From: Candidatus Daviesbacteria bacterium RIFCSPHIGHO2_01_FULL_40_11
Lineage (GTDB): Bacteria; Patescibacteriota; Microgenomatia; Daviesbacterales; UBA10151
NCBI GenBank assembly: GCA_001776635.1
Contig: MFCP01000007.1
Coordinates: forward strand, 1-32,212
Direction of reading: 5' to 3'
DNA length: 32,212 bases
Shown here in pieces: positions 22,786 through 30,283 of the stretch; position 1 is the stretch's first letter; the number at the start of each line of letters is the position of its first letter. Below the pieces are notes generated by a model, which did no database searches, had not been told where the DNA came from, and saw only the letters and a list, made by a program, of their open reading frames with translations. The position numbers and the translations under genes are program-made.

Positions 22786-24319
22786 ATGCTTGCAAAGATC
22801 ATATCAGCCGCCAATATTGGACTTGATGCCAGTTTAGTTACTTGTGAGGTAGATATCTCGATGCAAGGTCTGCCCTCCTTTACAATAGTTGGACTGGGGG
22901 GATAGAGCGGTTGAGGAAAGTAAAGAAAGGGTGCGGGCTGCATTTAGAAACTCTGGTGCAGATTTTCCTCTTCATCGAATCACTGTTAATCTGGCACCGG
23001 CCGATATGCCAAAAGAGGGCCCGGCTTATGACTTACCAATTGCCTTAGGACTTCTGGTGGCCTCTGGTCAGATTAGCCCTAATCCGGAAAAAGTAGATCT
23101 TACTAAGACTTTAATTGTCGGGGAGTTATCTTTGGATGGATCCTTGCGAAAAATTAACGGAGTGTTACCACTGGCTATTTTAGCTAAACAATGCGGCATA
23201 AAAAGGATAATAGTACCAAAGGAAAATGGTCAAGAGGCGGCCATTATAGAAGGTTTGGAAGTTTTAGCTCCGGAATCTTTGCAACAGTTGGTCAGACTGC
23301 TTTTGGGACAAGAAGATTTAGAACTTGTAAAGAGGCCAGTTCTAAATTTAGAAGATGGTTTAAATTATGAATATGACTTTTCCCAAATTAAGGGCCAAGA
23401 AAGCGCCAAAAGAGCTCTGGAAATATCGGCGGCAGGCGGGCATAATATTTTACTGAAAGGTCCGCCGGGAGCAGGTAAAACCATGTTGGCTCGAAGTTTC
23501 CCCTCTATTTTGCCACCATTAACTTTTGATGAGGCAATAGAAGTTACCAAGATTTATTCTATAGCAGGTCTTCTGGATGGTAATAAATCATTAGTAGCTA
23601 CGCGTCCCTTCCGCTCGCCTCACCACAGTGCTTCATATGTAGGTCTTTTAGGTGGTGGCAATAGCATCAGACCAGGAGAGATTTCGCTGGCACACAGAGG
23701 GGTGTTATTTTTGGATGAAGTGGCAGAATTTCCCCGCCAGAGTTTAGAAAGTTTGCGGCAACCTCTGGAAGATCGCCGTATTACCATTTCCCGAGCATCG
23801 GGGTCAATAAGTCTGCCAGCCCAATTTGTTCTGTTAGCGGCCCAAAATCCTTGCCCTTGCGGGTTTTTAGGAGACAGAAAAAGAAACTGCACTTGTATGC
23901 CGGGGCAGATTGCCAAATATAAACGCCGGATCTCTGGGCCATTTTTAGATAGGATAGATATTTATTTGGAAGTGCCGCCAGTGGAGGTAGAGAAATTATC
24001 CGCTGATTTGAAAGTGGAAAGCTCTTCTGAAATTAGAAAAAAGGTGACTGCGGCAAGGAAAATCCAGCTGGAAAGATTTAAGGGCAGAATTTTGACTAAT
24101 TCAGAGATGGGCAATAAAGACATTAAGGAGTATTGTACTCTAACTCAGGAAGGTTTAGATCTTTTAAAAATGGCAGTTTCCTCACTCAACCTTTCTGCCC
24201 GCGGTTATCACCGGGTATTAAAGCTTGCCAGAACCATTGCCGATTTGGCCGCTTCGGAAAATATCCAAGCGGAGCATATCGCAGAAGCTTTACAATACCG
24301 AGCACGGGAAGAATCTTAA
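22786..24319 (+). CDS. comM: ComM/YifB-family Mg-chelatase-like ATPase, frameshifted
   Basis: AAA+ helicase-like protein; in some bacteria ComM drives branch migration during natural transformation. The ATG at 22786 gives the family start M-L-A-K-I-I-S-A-A-N-I-G-L-D-A to F-T-I-V-G-L-G-G, then TAG at 22903. The rest (DRAVEESKERVRAA onward) continues in the next frame. The cause is six G residues at 22896-22901 where five would restore G-L-G-D-R-A-V-E-E. The downstream part is complete: Walker A GPPGAGKT (23459-23482), LFLDEVAEFPR, the Cys motif C-P-C-G-F-L-G-D-x5-C-x-C, and a normal C-terminus (LNLSARGYHRVLKLARTIADLA). It is a sequencing error, a fresh mutation or a slippage site. Confidence 0.88.
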
Positions 24320-24342
24320 ATATTATCTCAGTATCTCTTTTT

Positions 24343-24379
24343 GTCATTGCGAACCCGCCGAAGGCGGGTGTGGCAATCG
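24343..24379. repeat. Second copy of the palindromic repeat family
   Basis: GTCATTGCGA (24343-24352) and GTGGCAATC (about 24370-24378) bracket a perfect hairpin CCCGCC-gaa-GGCGGG (24354-24368). The outer arms ATTGC and GCAAT also pair. The outer arms are those of the element inside miaA, while the centre differs. It lies 24 bases after comM, where it may help to end transcription. Confidence 0.7.
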
Positions 24380-24679
24380 TGTTTTATACGAGTCTTCGAG
24401 TAGCAAGCTCTGCTTATTATCTAACACATTTTTCTTCACACTTTTGTGACCAAAAGTGTGCAAAAGTCCAGGTAGTGGTGTTCGAGCTAAAATTTTCAAT
24501 TTCGTTAATGGGGGCTCACCCCCTCGGAAATTCACTAATCGTTCAGTTTCCGGTTCCCCCTGTTGCCTTATTGAAAATTTTTTAACGCTCTCTGCACCAA
24601 AACCGATAAAGATCCGCAGGTGTCAATATAAATCCACCCCAAGTGTGGACGAATGTGTGGACGAATAAGTTGGAAGTAC
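24380..24679. other. Gene-free region with several inverted and tandem repeats
   Basis: Three hundred bases between comM and the kinase gene with no supportable gene; open frames here are short and of low-complexity composition. They hold a 9-bp hairpin CACACTTTT/AAAAGTGTG (24437-24445, 24452-24460), a 12-bp inverted repeat AAAATTTTCAAT/ATTGAAAATTTT (24489-24500, 24570-24581) that encloses GGGGG-CTCA-CCCCC (24510-24523) and CGGAAA/TTTCCG (24525-24530, 24547-24552), and a perfect 12-base tandem GTGTGGACGAAT (24643-24654, 24655-24666). The T-run after the long inverted repeat resembles a terminator tail. This could be a structured RNA or a small mobile element. Confidence 0.6.
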
Positions 24680-25225
24680 TTATCTAAATTTCAAAAGATC
24701 TAAGTGACCTTGGTTATTCCGAACTAGTTTTAATAGATTTTTAGCATCTTCTTTTGGGGAGTTAATGTTTTCATAAACATGACCATACCATTTTTTTATT
24801 GCATCTCTTTCTCTTTGATCCTTTTCTAGATCTAATAAAGGATTATATTCTCTTTTGTGGTTTCTTTTACGTCTTAAAGATAAAGAGACGTTTAAGTGAT
24901 AAAGGTAAACAGGAATATTGGTTTTCAAATTACTAAGATAACGAATTAAATCCCTTTTAATTAAAAATGTCCCAACTGTGATGACAATAAAATTTTGCTT
25001 AAGATATTTATCTGTGTCATTGGCAAGACTTGCCCCTGCGATGCCTTTATCTCTTTCTTCGTTTTGCTTGTTATCCCAGACCCAAGTTGGGTTTACCGCC
25101 TCTACATAATCATCCCAATCCAGAAATCTTGCCTTGTCACCACGCGCCCCAAGCTCCTCTACCAGCAATTTTCCTAAAGTAGTTTTTCCTGAAGCAGGAC
25201 TACCATCAATGATAATTAATTTCAT
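24680..25225 (-). CDS. P-loop kinase-like protein
   Basis: A 181-residue small ATPase/kinase. The N-terminus is a clear P-loop, I-I-I-D-G-S-P-A-S-G-K-T-T (Walker A at 8-16). L-D-W-D-D-Y (about 35-40) is a likely substrate or metal site, as in zeta-toxin and adenylylsulfate-kinase-like enzymes. I-V-I-T-V-G-T is a Walker-B-like strand and R-R-K-R-N-H-K-R-E the probable arginine-rich lid. No specific family is recognised, so the phosphorylated substrate is unknown. On the minus strand an extended -10, TG-A-TATACT (complement of 25232-25240), ends six bases before the ATG, so the mRNA probably has no leader. Nothing antitoxin-like is adjacent. Confidence 0.7.
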   Translation of the reverse strand: MKLIIIDGSPASGKTTLGKLLVEELGARGDKARFLDWDDYVEAVNPTWVWDNKQNEERDKGIAGASLANDTDKYLKQNFIVITVGTFLIKRDLIRYLSNLKTNIPVYLYHLNVSLSLRRKRNHKREYNPLLDLEKDQRERDAIKKWYGHVYENINSPKEDAKNLLKLVRNNQGHLDLLKFR

Positions 25226-25255
25226 AGGAAGAGTATATCAGAAGTTACATTTTCA

Positions 25256-25307
25256 TTGAAAAACCCCACTTGCATCCGACAAAGCCGGATTTCGTGGGAT
25301 TTTTCAA
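25256..25307. terminator. Bidirectional terminator hairpin
   Basis: TTGAAAAA (25256-25263) and TTTTTCAA (25300-25307) flank CCCAC (25265-25269) paired with GTGGG (25294-25298), with an inner stem ATCCG (25274-25278) and CGGAT (25286-25290). Read on either strand the stem is followed by a run of T, so it can stop both directions. Its main job is probably to end the minus-strand DUF5679 transcript before the kinase gene. Confidence 0.75.
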
Positions 25308-25310
25308 GAT

Positions 25311-25352
25311 GGTGAACGTTCACCAGCCCCGATTTAATCGGGGTTATCTTTT
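25311..25352. terminator. Paired palindromes downstream of the DUF5679 gene
   Basis: GGTGAACGTTCACC (25311-25324) is a perfect 14-base palindrome. Next to it CCCCGAT (25327-25333) and ATCGGGG (25337-25343) form a 7-bp hairpin with a three-base loop, followed on the plus strand by TTATCTTTT. The second hairpin can act as a plus-strand terminator; on the minus strand it protects or pauses the 3' end of the DUF5679 mRNA. The perfect palindrome could also be a protein-binding site. Confidence 0.5.
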
Positions 25353-25491
25353 AGCCACCAATTCTAAACATAGAGGTTCCGCAAACTGGACAAGTGCCTT
25401 TGCTGGCTTTCTTGCCATTTTTCATAGTCACCTCTTGTACATTTTCAGCGTCTCTTTTTTGGCGACACTTAACACAATACATTTGTGCCAT
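25351..25491 (-). CDS. DUF5679 family mini zinc-ribbon protein
   Basis: A 46-residue gene. The minus-strand ATG (25491) follows an excellent ribosome site, AAGGGGGTGAG (complement of about 25502-25512). The peptide is M-A-Q-M-Y-C-V-K-C-R, a central V-T-M-K-N-G-K-K-A-S-K-G, and T-C-P-V-C-G-T-S-M-F-R-I-G. The C6-x2-C9 and C34-x2-C37 pairs form one zinc ribbon. This is the DUF5679 pattern found widely in CPR bacteria and archaea, with unknown function; a ribosomal or nucleic-acid-binding role is often supposed for such ribbons. It follows the small membrane-protein gene by 22 bases and is probably co-transcribed with it. Confidence 0.88.
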   Translation of the reverse strand: MAQMYCVKCRQKRDAENVQEVTMKNGKKASKGTCPVCGTSMFRIGG

Positions 25492-25513
25492 AAAATAAAA
25501 ACTCACCCCCTTT

Positions 25514-25834
25514 CTAGAAGAAATTTAGATTTAAAATATGATTTTTTAAAAGAAAGAACAGAACAATTTGTGCACCTATTGCGAAAGATGAAAAAATGAG
25601 AATTTTCAGTAAGTCATGACGGAGATATGCAAGGTCGGATGAGATCGGTGTGCCAGATGAGATCTGAGTTTCAGTGTACCGGAAAGCCAGATTTTCTGAT
25701 TTACCGGTTTGCTGATGATCTCTGATCTTATCCGATTTTACTGATCTATCTGGTTCCTTCCCATACACCTGTCTGCGCAGTAGCATCAAGCGTTTTTCCA
25801 GATCTGATTGTTTTTTAGTCTGTTGTATAGCCAT
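25514..25834 (-). CDS. Small protein with a C-terminal membrane segment
   Basis: A 106-residue protein of unknown function. Residues 1-70 are polar and charged (M-A-I-Q-Q-T-K-K-Q at the start, a likely helix E-K-R-L-M-L-L-R-R). Residues about 72-100 hold L-R-H-D-L-L-K-I-L-I-F-S-S-F-A-I-G-A-Q-I, one transmembrane helix preceded by a conserved-looking basic and acidic cap. The frame, the clean hydrophobic tail and its place before the DUF5679 gene support a real gene. A possible promoter is TTGACA (complement of 25885-25890), 17 bases, TAGGCT (complement of 25862-25867), giving a leader of about 20 bases. Confidence 0.68.
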   Translation of the reverse strand: MAIQQTKKQSDLEKRLMLLRRQVYGKEPDRSVKSDKIRDHQQTGKSENLAFRYTETQISSGTPISSDLAYLRHDLLKILIFSSFAIGAQIVLFFLLKNHILNLNFF

Positions 25835-25950
25835 ACTAAAGTGAACTATTACGCTCAGTTGAGCCTAGCATGATATAGCGAGCCTGTCAAGCACCAATTG
25901 AATCTAAAACTACAGGCTATCCACGATATCTGTGGTATATTTGTAAAGTA

Positions 25951-26637
25951 ATGATTAAAGATAATGTGGAAATTATTCGCTGTAAGGATAAAAAAGAGGC
26001 TTCAGAGAAAGCCTTAGAACTTCTTTCAAAAGCAGTAGATAAAGATACATTGTTATTTTTATCCGGAGGCACCTCTCCGGATTTGTTGTACCAATTGATT
26101 GCTCGGGATAAAAAGTTAAGGCCAGGCGCAATAGCGTTGATTGATGAAAGATACGGTTTGCCTATGCATGAAAACAGTAACGAGAAAATGATAGAGAATA
26201 CTGGTTTGGTAAGGCATTTAAATAATGAAGGAATTCCCTATTTTAAAATTTTAAAGGAAGACAATATGGATATTGTAGCTGAACAATACGAACAAACGAT
26301 TCAAAAACTTTTTAAAAAGTTTCCCAAGAAACTGGCAGTCATGGGGATTGGTAGCGATGGTCATACAGCCGGTATCAAGCCGGGGTTGGATTATGACCAC
26401 AGTCGATGGGTAGTCGCCTATGATGATATCAACGGGCCTTTCGGCAAAAGAATTACTTTAACATTTGAAGCTTTAAATGAAGTTAATGAGTTTATAATTA
26501 TTGTCTTTGGAGAAAACAAAAGAGCTATTTTAGAAAAAATGTTTCAGGAACAGGATATCAAGAGTCTTCCCGCGGCATTTTATGCAAAAAATTCTGCGAA
26601 GGTGATCATATTAACTGATATAAATTTAGACTCTTAA
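25951..26637 (+). CDS. pgl: 6-phosphogluconolactonase family protein
   Basis: A 228-residue cytoplasmic enzyme of the NagB/6-phosphogluconolactonase fold. Motifs are SGGTSP (38-43, phosphate loop), D65-E-R-Y-G (65-69) and GIGSDGHTAG (132-141), the usual lactonase active-site signature with D and H. It would hydrolyse 6-phosphogluconolactone in the oxidative pentose phosphate pathway. Neighbouring genes hold no zwf or gnd, so the pathway cannot be checked here, and a glucosamine-phosphate deaminase-like relative is possible but less likely. TATATT (25936-25941) ends nine bases before the ATG, leaving almost no leader. Confidence 0.85.
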   Translation: MIKDNVEIIRCKDKKEASEKALELLSKAVDKDTLLFLSGGTSPDLLYQLIARDKKLRPGAIALIDERYGLPMHENSNEKMIENTGLVRHLNNEGIPYFKILKEDNMDIVAEQYEQTIQKLFKKFPKKLAVMGIGSDGHTAGIKPGLDYDHSRWVVAYDDINGPFGKRITLTFEALNEVNEFIIIVFGENKRAILEKMFQEQDIKSLPAAFYAKNSAKVIILTDINLDS

Positions 26638-26644
26638 GCTCTCA

Positions 26645-26686
26645 TTGACAAACTTTAGCAAGATCGTTATATTTAAAGAGTAACTT
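26645..26686 (+). promoter_or_regulatory. Promoter of the DUF4446-DUF3048 unit
   Basis: Perfect TTGACA (26645-26650), an exact 17-base spacer and TATATT (26668-26673), with the ATG 13 bases beyond. The predicted 5' leader is about six bases, too short for a Shine-Dalgarno site. Confidence 0.7.
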
Positions 26687-27154
26687 ATGTATTCGGATTG
26701 GGTTGGTCCCGCAACTCTGGGTATCTTGGTAGTTTGGCTTGGAGTTTTAAGTTTATTTTTTTTGCGGCAAAGTAAGTTTTTAAAATCGTTTTTTCCAAGG
26801 TCTGGAGAAAGAGATATCAGAAAAAAGTTTGAAGAGATATTGAAAACGATTGAAAGTTTTAGGGGTGAGTTGTCTGATTTGGAGAGTGCAGTCGAAGCAT
26901 TTAGAAATCAAGGGTTACAACACATACAACGGGTGGAGCTTTTGCGTTTTAATCCTTATGATGATACAGGAGGGGACATAAGTTTTACAGCTTGTTTCCT
27001 GGATCAGAAAGGGTCGGGAATTGTAATAACAAGTTTACATGCAAGGGTGGGAACCAGAGTATTTGGCAAAGAAGTAATTTGCGGAAAAAGCAAGAAGTAT
27101 CAGTTATCAAAAGAAGAGGAACAGGTAATTAAAAAAGCAATGGAAGATGAATAA
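26687..27154 (+). CDS. DUF4446 family membrane protein
   Basis: A 155-residue protein with one N-terminal transmembrane helix (about 8-28), a charged coiled-coil-like stretch (about 40-80), and the DUF4446 core: R-F-N-P-Y-D-D-T-G-G-D-I-S-F-T followed by a strand with L-D-x-x-G-S-G-I-V-I-T-S-L-H-A-R and T-R-V-F-G-K. Members are found in Firmicutes near parA/parB and in many CPR genomes; the function is unknown. Its end overlaps the DUF3048 gene by eight bases, so they are one transcript from the strong promoter just upstream. Confidence 0.88.
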   Translation: MYSDWVGPATLGILVVWLGVLSLFFLRQSKFLKSFFPRSGERDIRKKFEEILKTIESFRGELSDLESAVEAFRNQGLQHIQRVELLRFNPYDDTGGDISFTACFLDQKGSGIVITSLHARVGTRVFGKEVICGKSKKYQLSKEEEQVIKKAMEDE

Positions 27155-28325
27155 AATTATAAATATATTTCAAGGTTTAACAAATTTACAAAAGGTTTTG
27201 AGTCTAATTATACTAGGGGTAGTCTTATATGGGGCCTCAACAAGTCTGTCCTATTCTTTATTTAACCAATTCAGGGTGACTCCTGCTCCCGGGGAAGATT
27301 TAGTATCATCATTACCGACTCCCACTAACGCACTTGTTGAGGATCCAAATGAGCCTAAAACCGAAAATTGTCCATTAAACGGCAGCAAGCACACAAAAAA
27401 GGCAAAAGAGTTTTGGGAAAAGAGAAGACCTTTGGCTGTGATGATTGAAAATCACATCGAAGCAAGGCCTCAATCAGGAATAGCTTCGGCTGATGTCATA
27501 TATGAGGCAGTCGCAGAAGGTGGAATTACCAGATTTATGGCACTTTTTTACTGCAATCTTTCAGATATCCAAGTTGGACCTGTTAGATCAGCCAGAACTT
27601 ATTTTCTTGATTGGTTAGGAGAGTATGATGCACTTTACGCACATGTGGGAGGAGCTAATACTCCGGGCCCGGCTGATGCGCTGTCACAAATTATTAAATA
27701 TGGCGTTAAGGATTTAAACCAATTTAGTATTGGGTTCCCTGTTTTTTGGAGGGATTATCAAAGATTAGGTCATCCTGTTGCCACAGAGCACACCATGTAT
27801 TCGACCACCCAAAAACTTTGGGAAGTCGGAGCAAAACGCGGCTTCCTGGCCACAGATTCGGCAGGGGTAAAATGGGATGATAATTTTGTCCCTTGGAAGT
27901 TTAAGGAAGATAAGAGTGGTAGTACCACCACTAAAATTACAGTTAACTTCTGGGAGTCACAGCCGGGGTACCAAGTAGAGTGGAATTATGAGATGACTAC
28001 AAATTCATACAAAAGGAAAAATGGCGAACCCCATATTGATTTAAATAATAAGCAACAACTTGATGCAAAAGTTGTTATTATTCAATTTGAAAGAGAATCT
28101 AATGCCAATGATGGCTATCCGGGGAATGTTCATCTATTGTATGGAACAGTCGGTTCAGGTAAGGCATTAATTTTCCAAGATGGTAATGTAGTGGAGGGTA
28201 AATGGGTTAAACCCAAAAGAACTGCAAGAACTAAATATGTAGATGGTACAGGTCGCGAGATAGAGTTTAATAGGGGTCAAATTTGGATTCAAACTGTCCC
28301 GGAGGGATCGAAAGTAAGTTACTAA
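27147..28325 (+). CDS. DUF3048 (YerB-like) membrane-anchored protein
   Basis: A 392-residue protein with an N-terminal membrane helix (about 14-38), a proline/threonine-rich linker (45-70), then the DUF3048 domain: R-P-L-A-V-M-I-E-N-H-x-E-A-R-P-Q-S-G, D-V-I-Y-E-A-V-A-E-G-G-I-T-R-F-M-A-L-F and G-P-V-R-S-A-R. The C-terminal domain holds Y-V-D-G-T-G-R-E-I-E-F-N-R-G-Q-I-W-I-Q. Family members are extracytoplasmic (YerB in Bacillus is a lipoprotein); the function is unknown. No lipobox is present, so it is anchored by the helix. It overlaps DUF4446 and precedes the wHTH gene. Confidence 0.9.
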   Translation: MNKIINIFQGLTNLQKVLSLIILGVVLYGASTSLSYSLFNQFRVTPAPGEDLVSSLPTPTNALVEDPNEPKTENCPLNGSKHTKKAKEFWEKRRPLAVMIENHIEARPQSGIASADVIYEAVAEGGITRFMALFYCNLSDIQVGPVRSARTYFLDWLGEYDALYAHVGGANTPGPADALSQIIKYGVKDLNQFSIGFPVFWRDYQRLGHPVATEHTMYSTTQKLWEVGAKRGFLATDSAGVKWDDNFVPWKFKEDKSGSTTTKITVNFWESQPGYQVEWNYEMTTNSYKRKNGEPHIDLNNKQQLDAKVVIIQFERESNANDGYPGNVHLLYGTVGSGKALIFQDGNVVEGKWVKPKRTARTKYVDGTGREIEFNRGQIWIQTVPEGSKVSY

Positions 28326-28353
28326 AACTTTCTGCCCGGAAAGGAGGTTTACA

Positions 28354-28941
28354 ATGCTTGAGGAACTTTTTATCTCAAGAGTCCGGGTAAAAATACTACA
28401 ACTTTTTTTATCTTCTACTGATGCGCTTTTTCATGTCCGTGAGATAGTCCGCAGGGTTTCTGAAGAGATTAATGCTGTCAGAAGAGAGCTCGCCAGGATG
28501 GAAAAATACGGGATGGCCTCATCAGAATGGCGGGCAAACAGAAGGCTGTATAGATTTAAAAAGGATTATATCTACTACAAGGAACTCCTATCATTAGTTG
28601 CTAAAACTACAGGTTTAGGTGGAAATTTGATCAAGAATAAACAAAAACTTGGTAAAGTAAGGTTTGCTTTTATTTCAACAAAATTTTTAAAAGGTAAACT
28701 ATCGGCAACAGATGATGTTGATATGTTGGTTGTAGGGAATATCGTACTACCGGAGTTGCAAGCAATCATCTCAGACGAGCAAGCAAAGAGAGAGACAGAG
28801 ATAAACTATTCATTTATGGATGAAGCGGAGTTTCGATTTAGAGTCAAAAGACGTGACCCGTTTATCTTACGAGTATTAATTCAACCAAAAGTTATGTTGA
28901 TTGGAGATGAGGACGAGCTTTTAGAAGGGGTTATGGTTTAA
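28354..28941 (+). CDS. Winged-helix protein with nucleotidyltransferase-like domain
   Basis: A 195-residue two-domain protein. Residues 1-75 form an ArsR-like winged helix (S-R-V-R-V-K-I-L-Q-L-F-L, H-V-R-E-I-V-R-R-V, then N-A-V-R-R-E-L-A-R-M-E as recognition helix and R-R-L-Y-R-F wing). Residues about 95-195 resemble a minimal nucleotidyltransferase, with the acidic D-D-V-D-M-L-V-V-G, but the usual Gly-Ser of the active site is replaced (A-F-I-S-T), so catalysis is doubtful and it may be a binding fold. A strong ribosome site AAAGGAGG (28339-28346) lies upstream. It overlaps secD by one base. Such genes are frequent in Microgenomates-type genomes by memory. Confidence 0.75.
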   Translation: MLEELFISRVRVKILQLFLSSTDALFHVREIVRRVSEEINAVRRELARMEKYGMASSEWRANRRLYRFKKDYIYYKELLSLVAKTTGLGGNLIKNKQKLGKVRFAFISTKFLKGKLSATDDVDMLVVGNIVLPELQAIISDEQAKRETEINYSFMDEAEFRFRVKRRDPFILRVLIQPKVMLIGDEDELLEGVMV

Positions 28942-30257
28942 TGCGACCGAGAGTAATTTTATGGATAATATTGGGTTTGACTTTTCTTGCGCTCTGGGTA
29001 AATATCCCGCCTATTGAGCAAGCGCCTACCTTAAAAATCCTTGGCAAGAAAATTAACTTTTTGGGAATATTTCCTTTGAAATTAGGACTTGATTTACAAG
29101 GTGGGACCGAACTAATCTTGGAGACCCAGATGGACAAGATTGGTTCAGAAGACCGTGACAGTGCACTGGAATCTGCAAAAGGAGTCATAGAGCGAAGAGT
29201 AAATTTATTCGGTGTTTCAGAAGCACTGGTGCAGACATCAAAACTGGGAGAACAAAGAAGAATTTTAGTGGAGCTGCCAGGAATTAAGGATGCTTCATCT
29301 GCCGCAAATTTGGTGGGGAAAACAGCTCAGCTTGATTTTAGGGAATTACCTGCCACTTTATCTGCAGAAGAGGCTGAAGCCACTAAATCCGGGGTGCCTC
29401 TGGTATTATTTGCTAAACCAACAGGATTAACCGGAGCGGATTTGAAAAAAGCGCAGGTCACTTTTGGTTCAGATCAGGGAGCAAGAGCAGGGCCGCAGGT
29501 GGCAATTGAGTTTACCGGCGAAGGCAGCAAAAAATTTGCCGAAATTACTAAAAGAAACATCAATAAACCCCTGGCGATATTTTTGGATGACGAGCCTGTT
29601 TCTGCCCCGACTGTCCAGCAGGAGATTGCCGGCGGAAACGCTGTAATCACCGGGCAGTTTACCACAGAACAAGCAAAAAATTTAAGTGTGCAACTCAATG
29701 CCGGCGCATTGCCAGTACCGATAAAACTAATCAGCCAACATTTTATTGGGCCGACACTAGGTCAGGAATCAGTGAATAAAAGTTTAGTAGCCGGCATCAT
29801 CGGACTTTTGGTGGTAGCTGTTTATATGGGGGCATACTATGGTATTTTGGGATTGGTTGCTGATGGCGCACTAATTATCTATACCCTTTTGATCCTCTCA
29901 ATTTTTAAAACCGGTCTTTTTATTTTACCTCCTGTGACTTTAACTTTGGCAGGGATTGCCGGGTTTATATTATCAATCGGTATGGCAGTTGATGCCAATA
30001 TCTTAATTTTTGAAAGGATGAAGGAAGAAATCCGTTGGGGTAAGAATAAAACCCTGGCTTTAGATCTGGGATTTAAAAGAGCTTGGTCTTCAATCTGGGC
30101 TTCAAATGTCTCTTCGCTTATTACTGCAGCCATTTTGTATGGCATGGGTACATCTTTGGTACGTGGTTTTGCCATAACTTTGGCAATTGGAGTAATAGTC
30201 TCTATGTTTACTAGCTATGTGGTAACAAGAACATTTTTGAGGTTACTTATTAGATAA
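28941..30257 (+). CDS. secD: Protein translocase subunit SecD
   Basis: Membrane subunit that uses the proton gradient to pull proteins through SecYEG. The 438-residue protein has a first helix (5-22), the conserved K-L-G-L-D-L-Q-G-G-T-E-L (47-58), the periplasmic P1 domains (A-K-G-V-I-E-R-R-V-N-x-F-G-V-S-E, E-L-P-G-I), the P1-head region with F-T-G-E-G-S-K-K-F, then five C-terminal helices with S-I-G-M-A-V-D-A-N-I-L-I-F-E-R-M-K-E-E. It is shorter than Escherichia coli SecD (615) but normal for CPR and Gram-positive forms. It overlaps the wHTH gene by one base. Confidence 0.96.
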   Translation: MRPRVILWIILGLTFLALWVNIPPIEQAPTLKILGKKINFLGIFPLKLGLDLQGGTELILETQMDKIGSEDRDSALESAKGVIERRVNLFGVSEALVQTSKLGEQRRILVELPGIKDASSAANLVGKTAQLDFRELPATLSAEEAEATKSGVPLVLFAKPTGLTGADLKKAQVTFGSDQGARAGPQVAIEFTGEGSKKFAEITKRNINKPLAIFLDDEPVSAPTVQQEIAGGNAVITGQFTTEQAKNLSVQLNAGALPVPIKLISQHFIGPTLGQESVNKSLVAGIIGLLVVAVYMGAYYGILGLVADGALIIYTLLILSIFKTGLFILPPVTLTLAGIAGFILSIGMAVDANILIFERMKEEIRWGKNKTLALDLGFKRAWSSIWASNVSSLITAAILYGMGTSLVRGFAITLAIGVIVSMFTSYVVTRTFLRLLIR

Positions 30258-30283
30258 ACCATGGGACTATTTTTCTTCGAAAA

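Noticed and set aside
24133-24668. Open frames in the comM tail and the following gap
   Set aside because: They cross the palindromes and the tandem repeat, have odd composition and no ribosome site; they are shadows or translated repeats.
25270-25599. A 109-codon plus-strand frame over the DUF5679 gene
   Set aside because: It is antisense to the DUF5679 gene, whose cysteine pattern, start and ribosome site are clear, and it runs through terminator hairpins.
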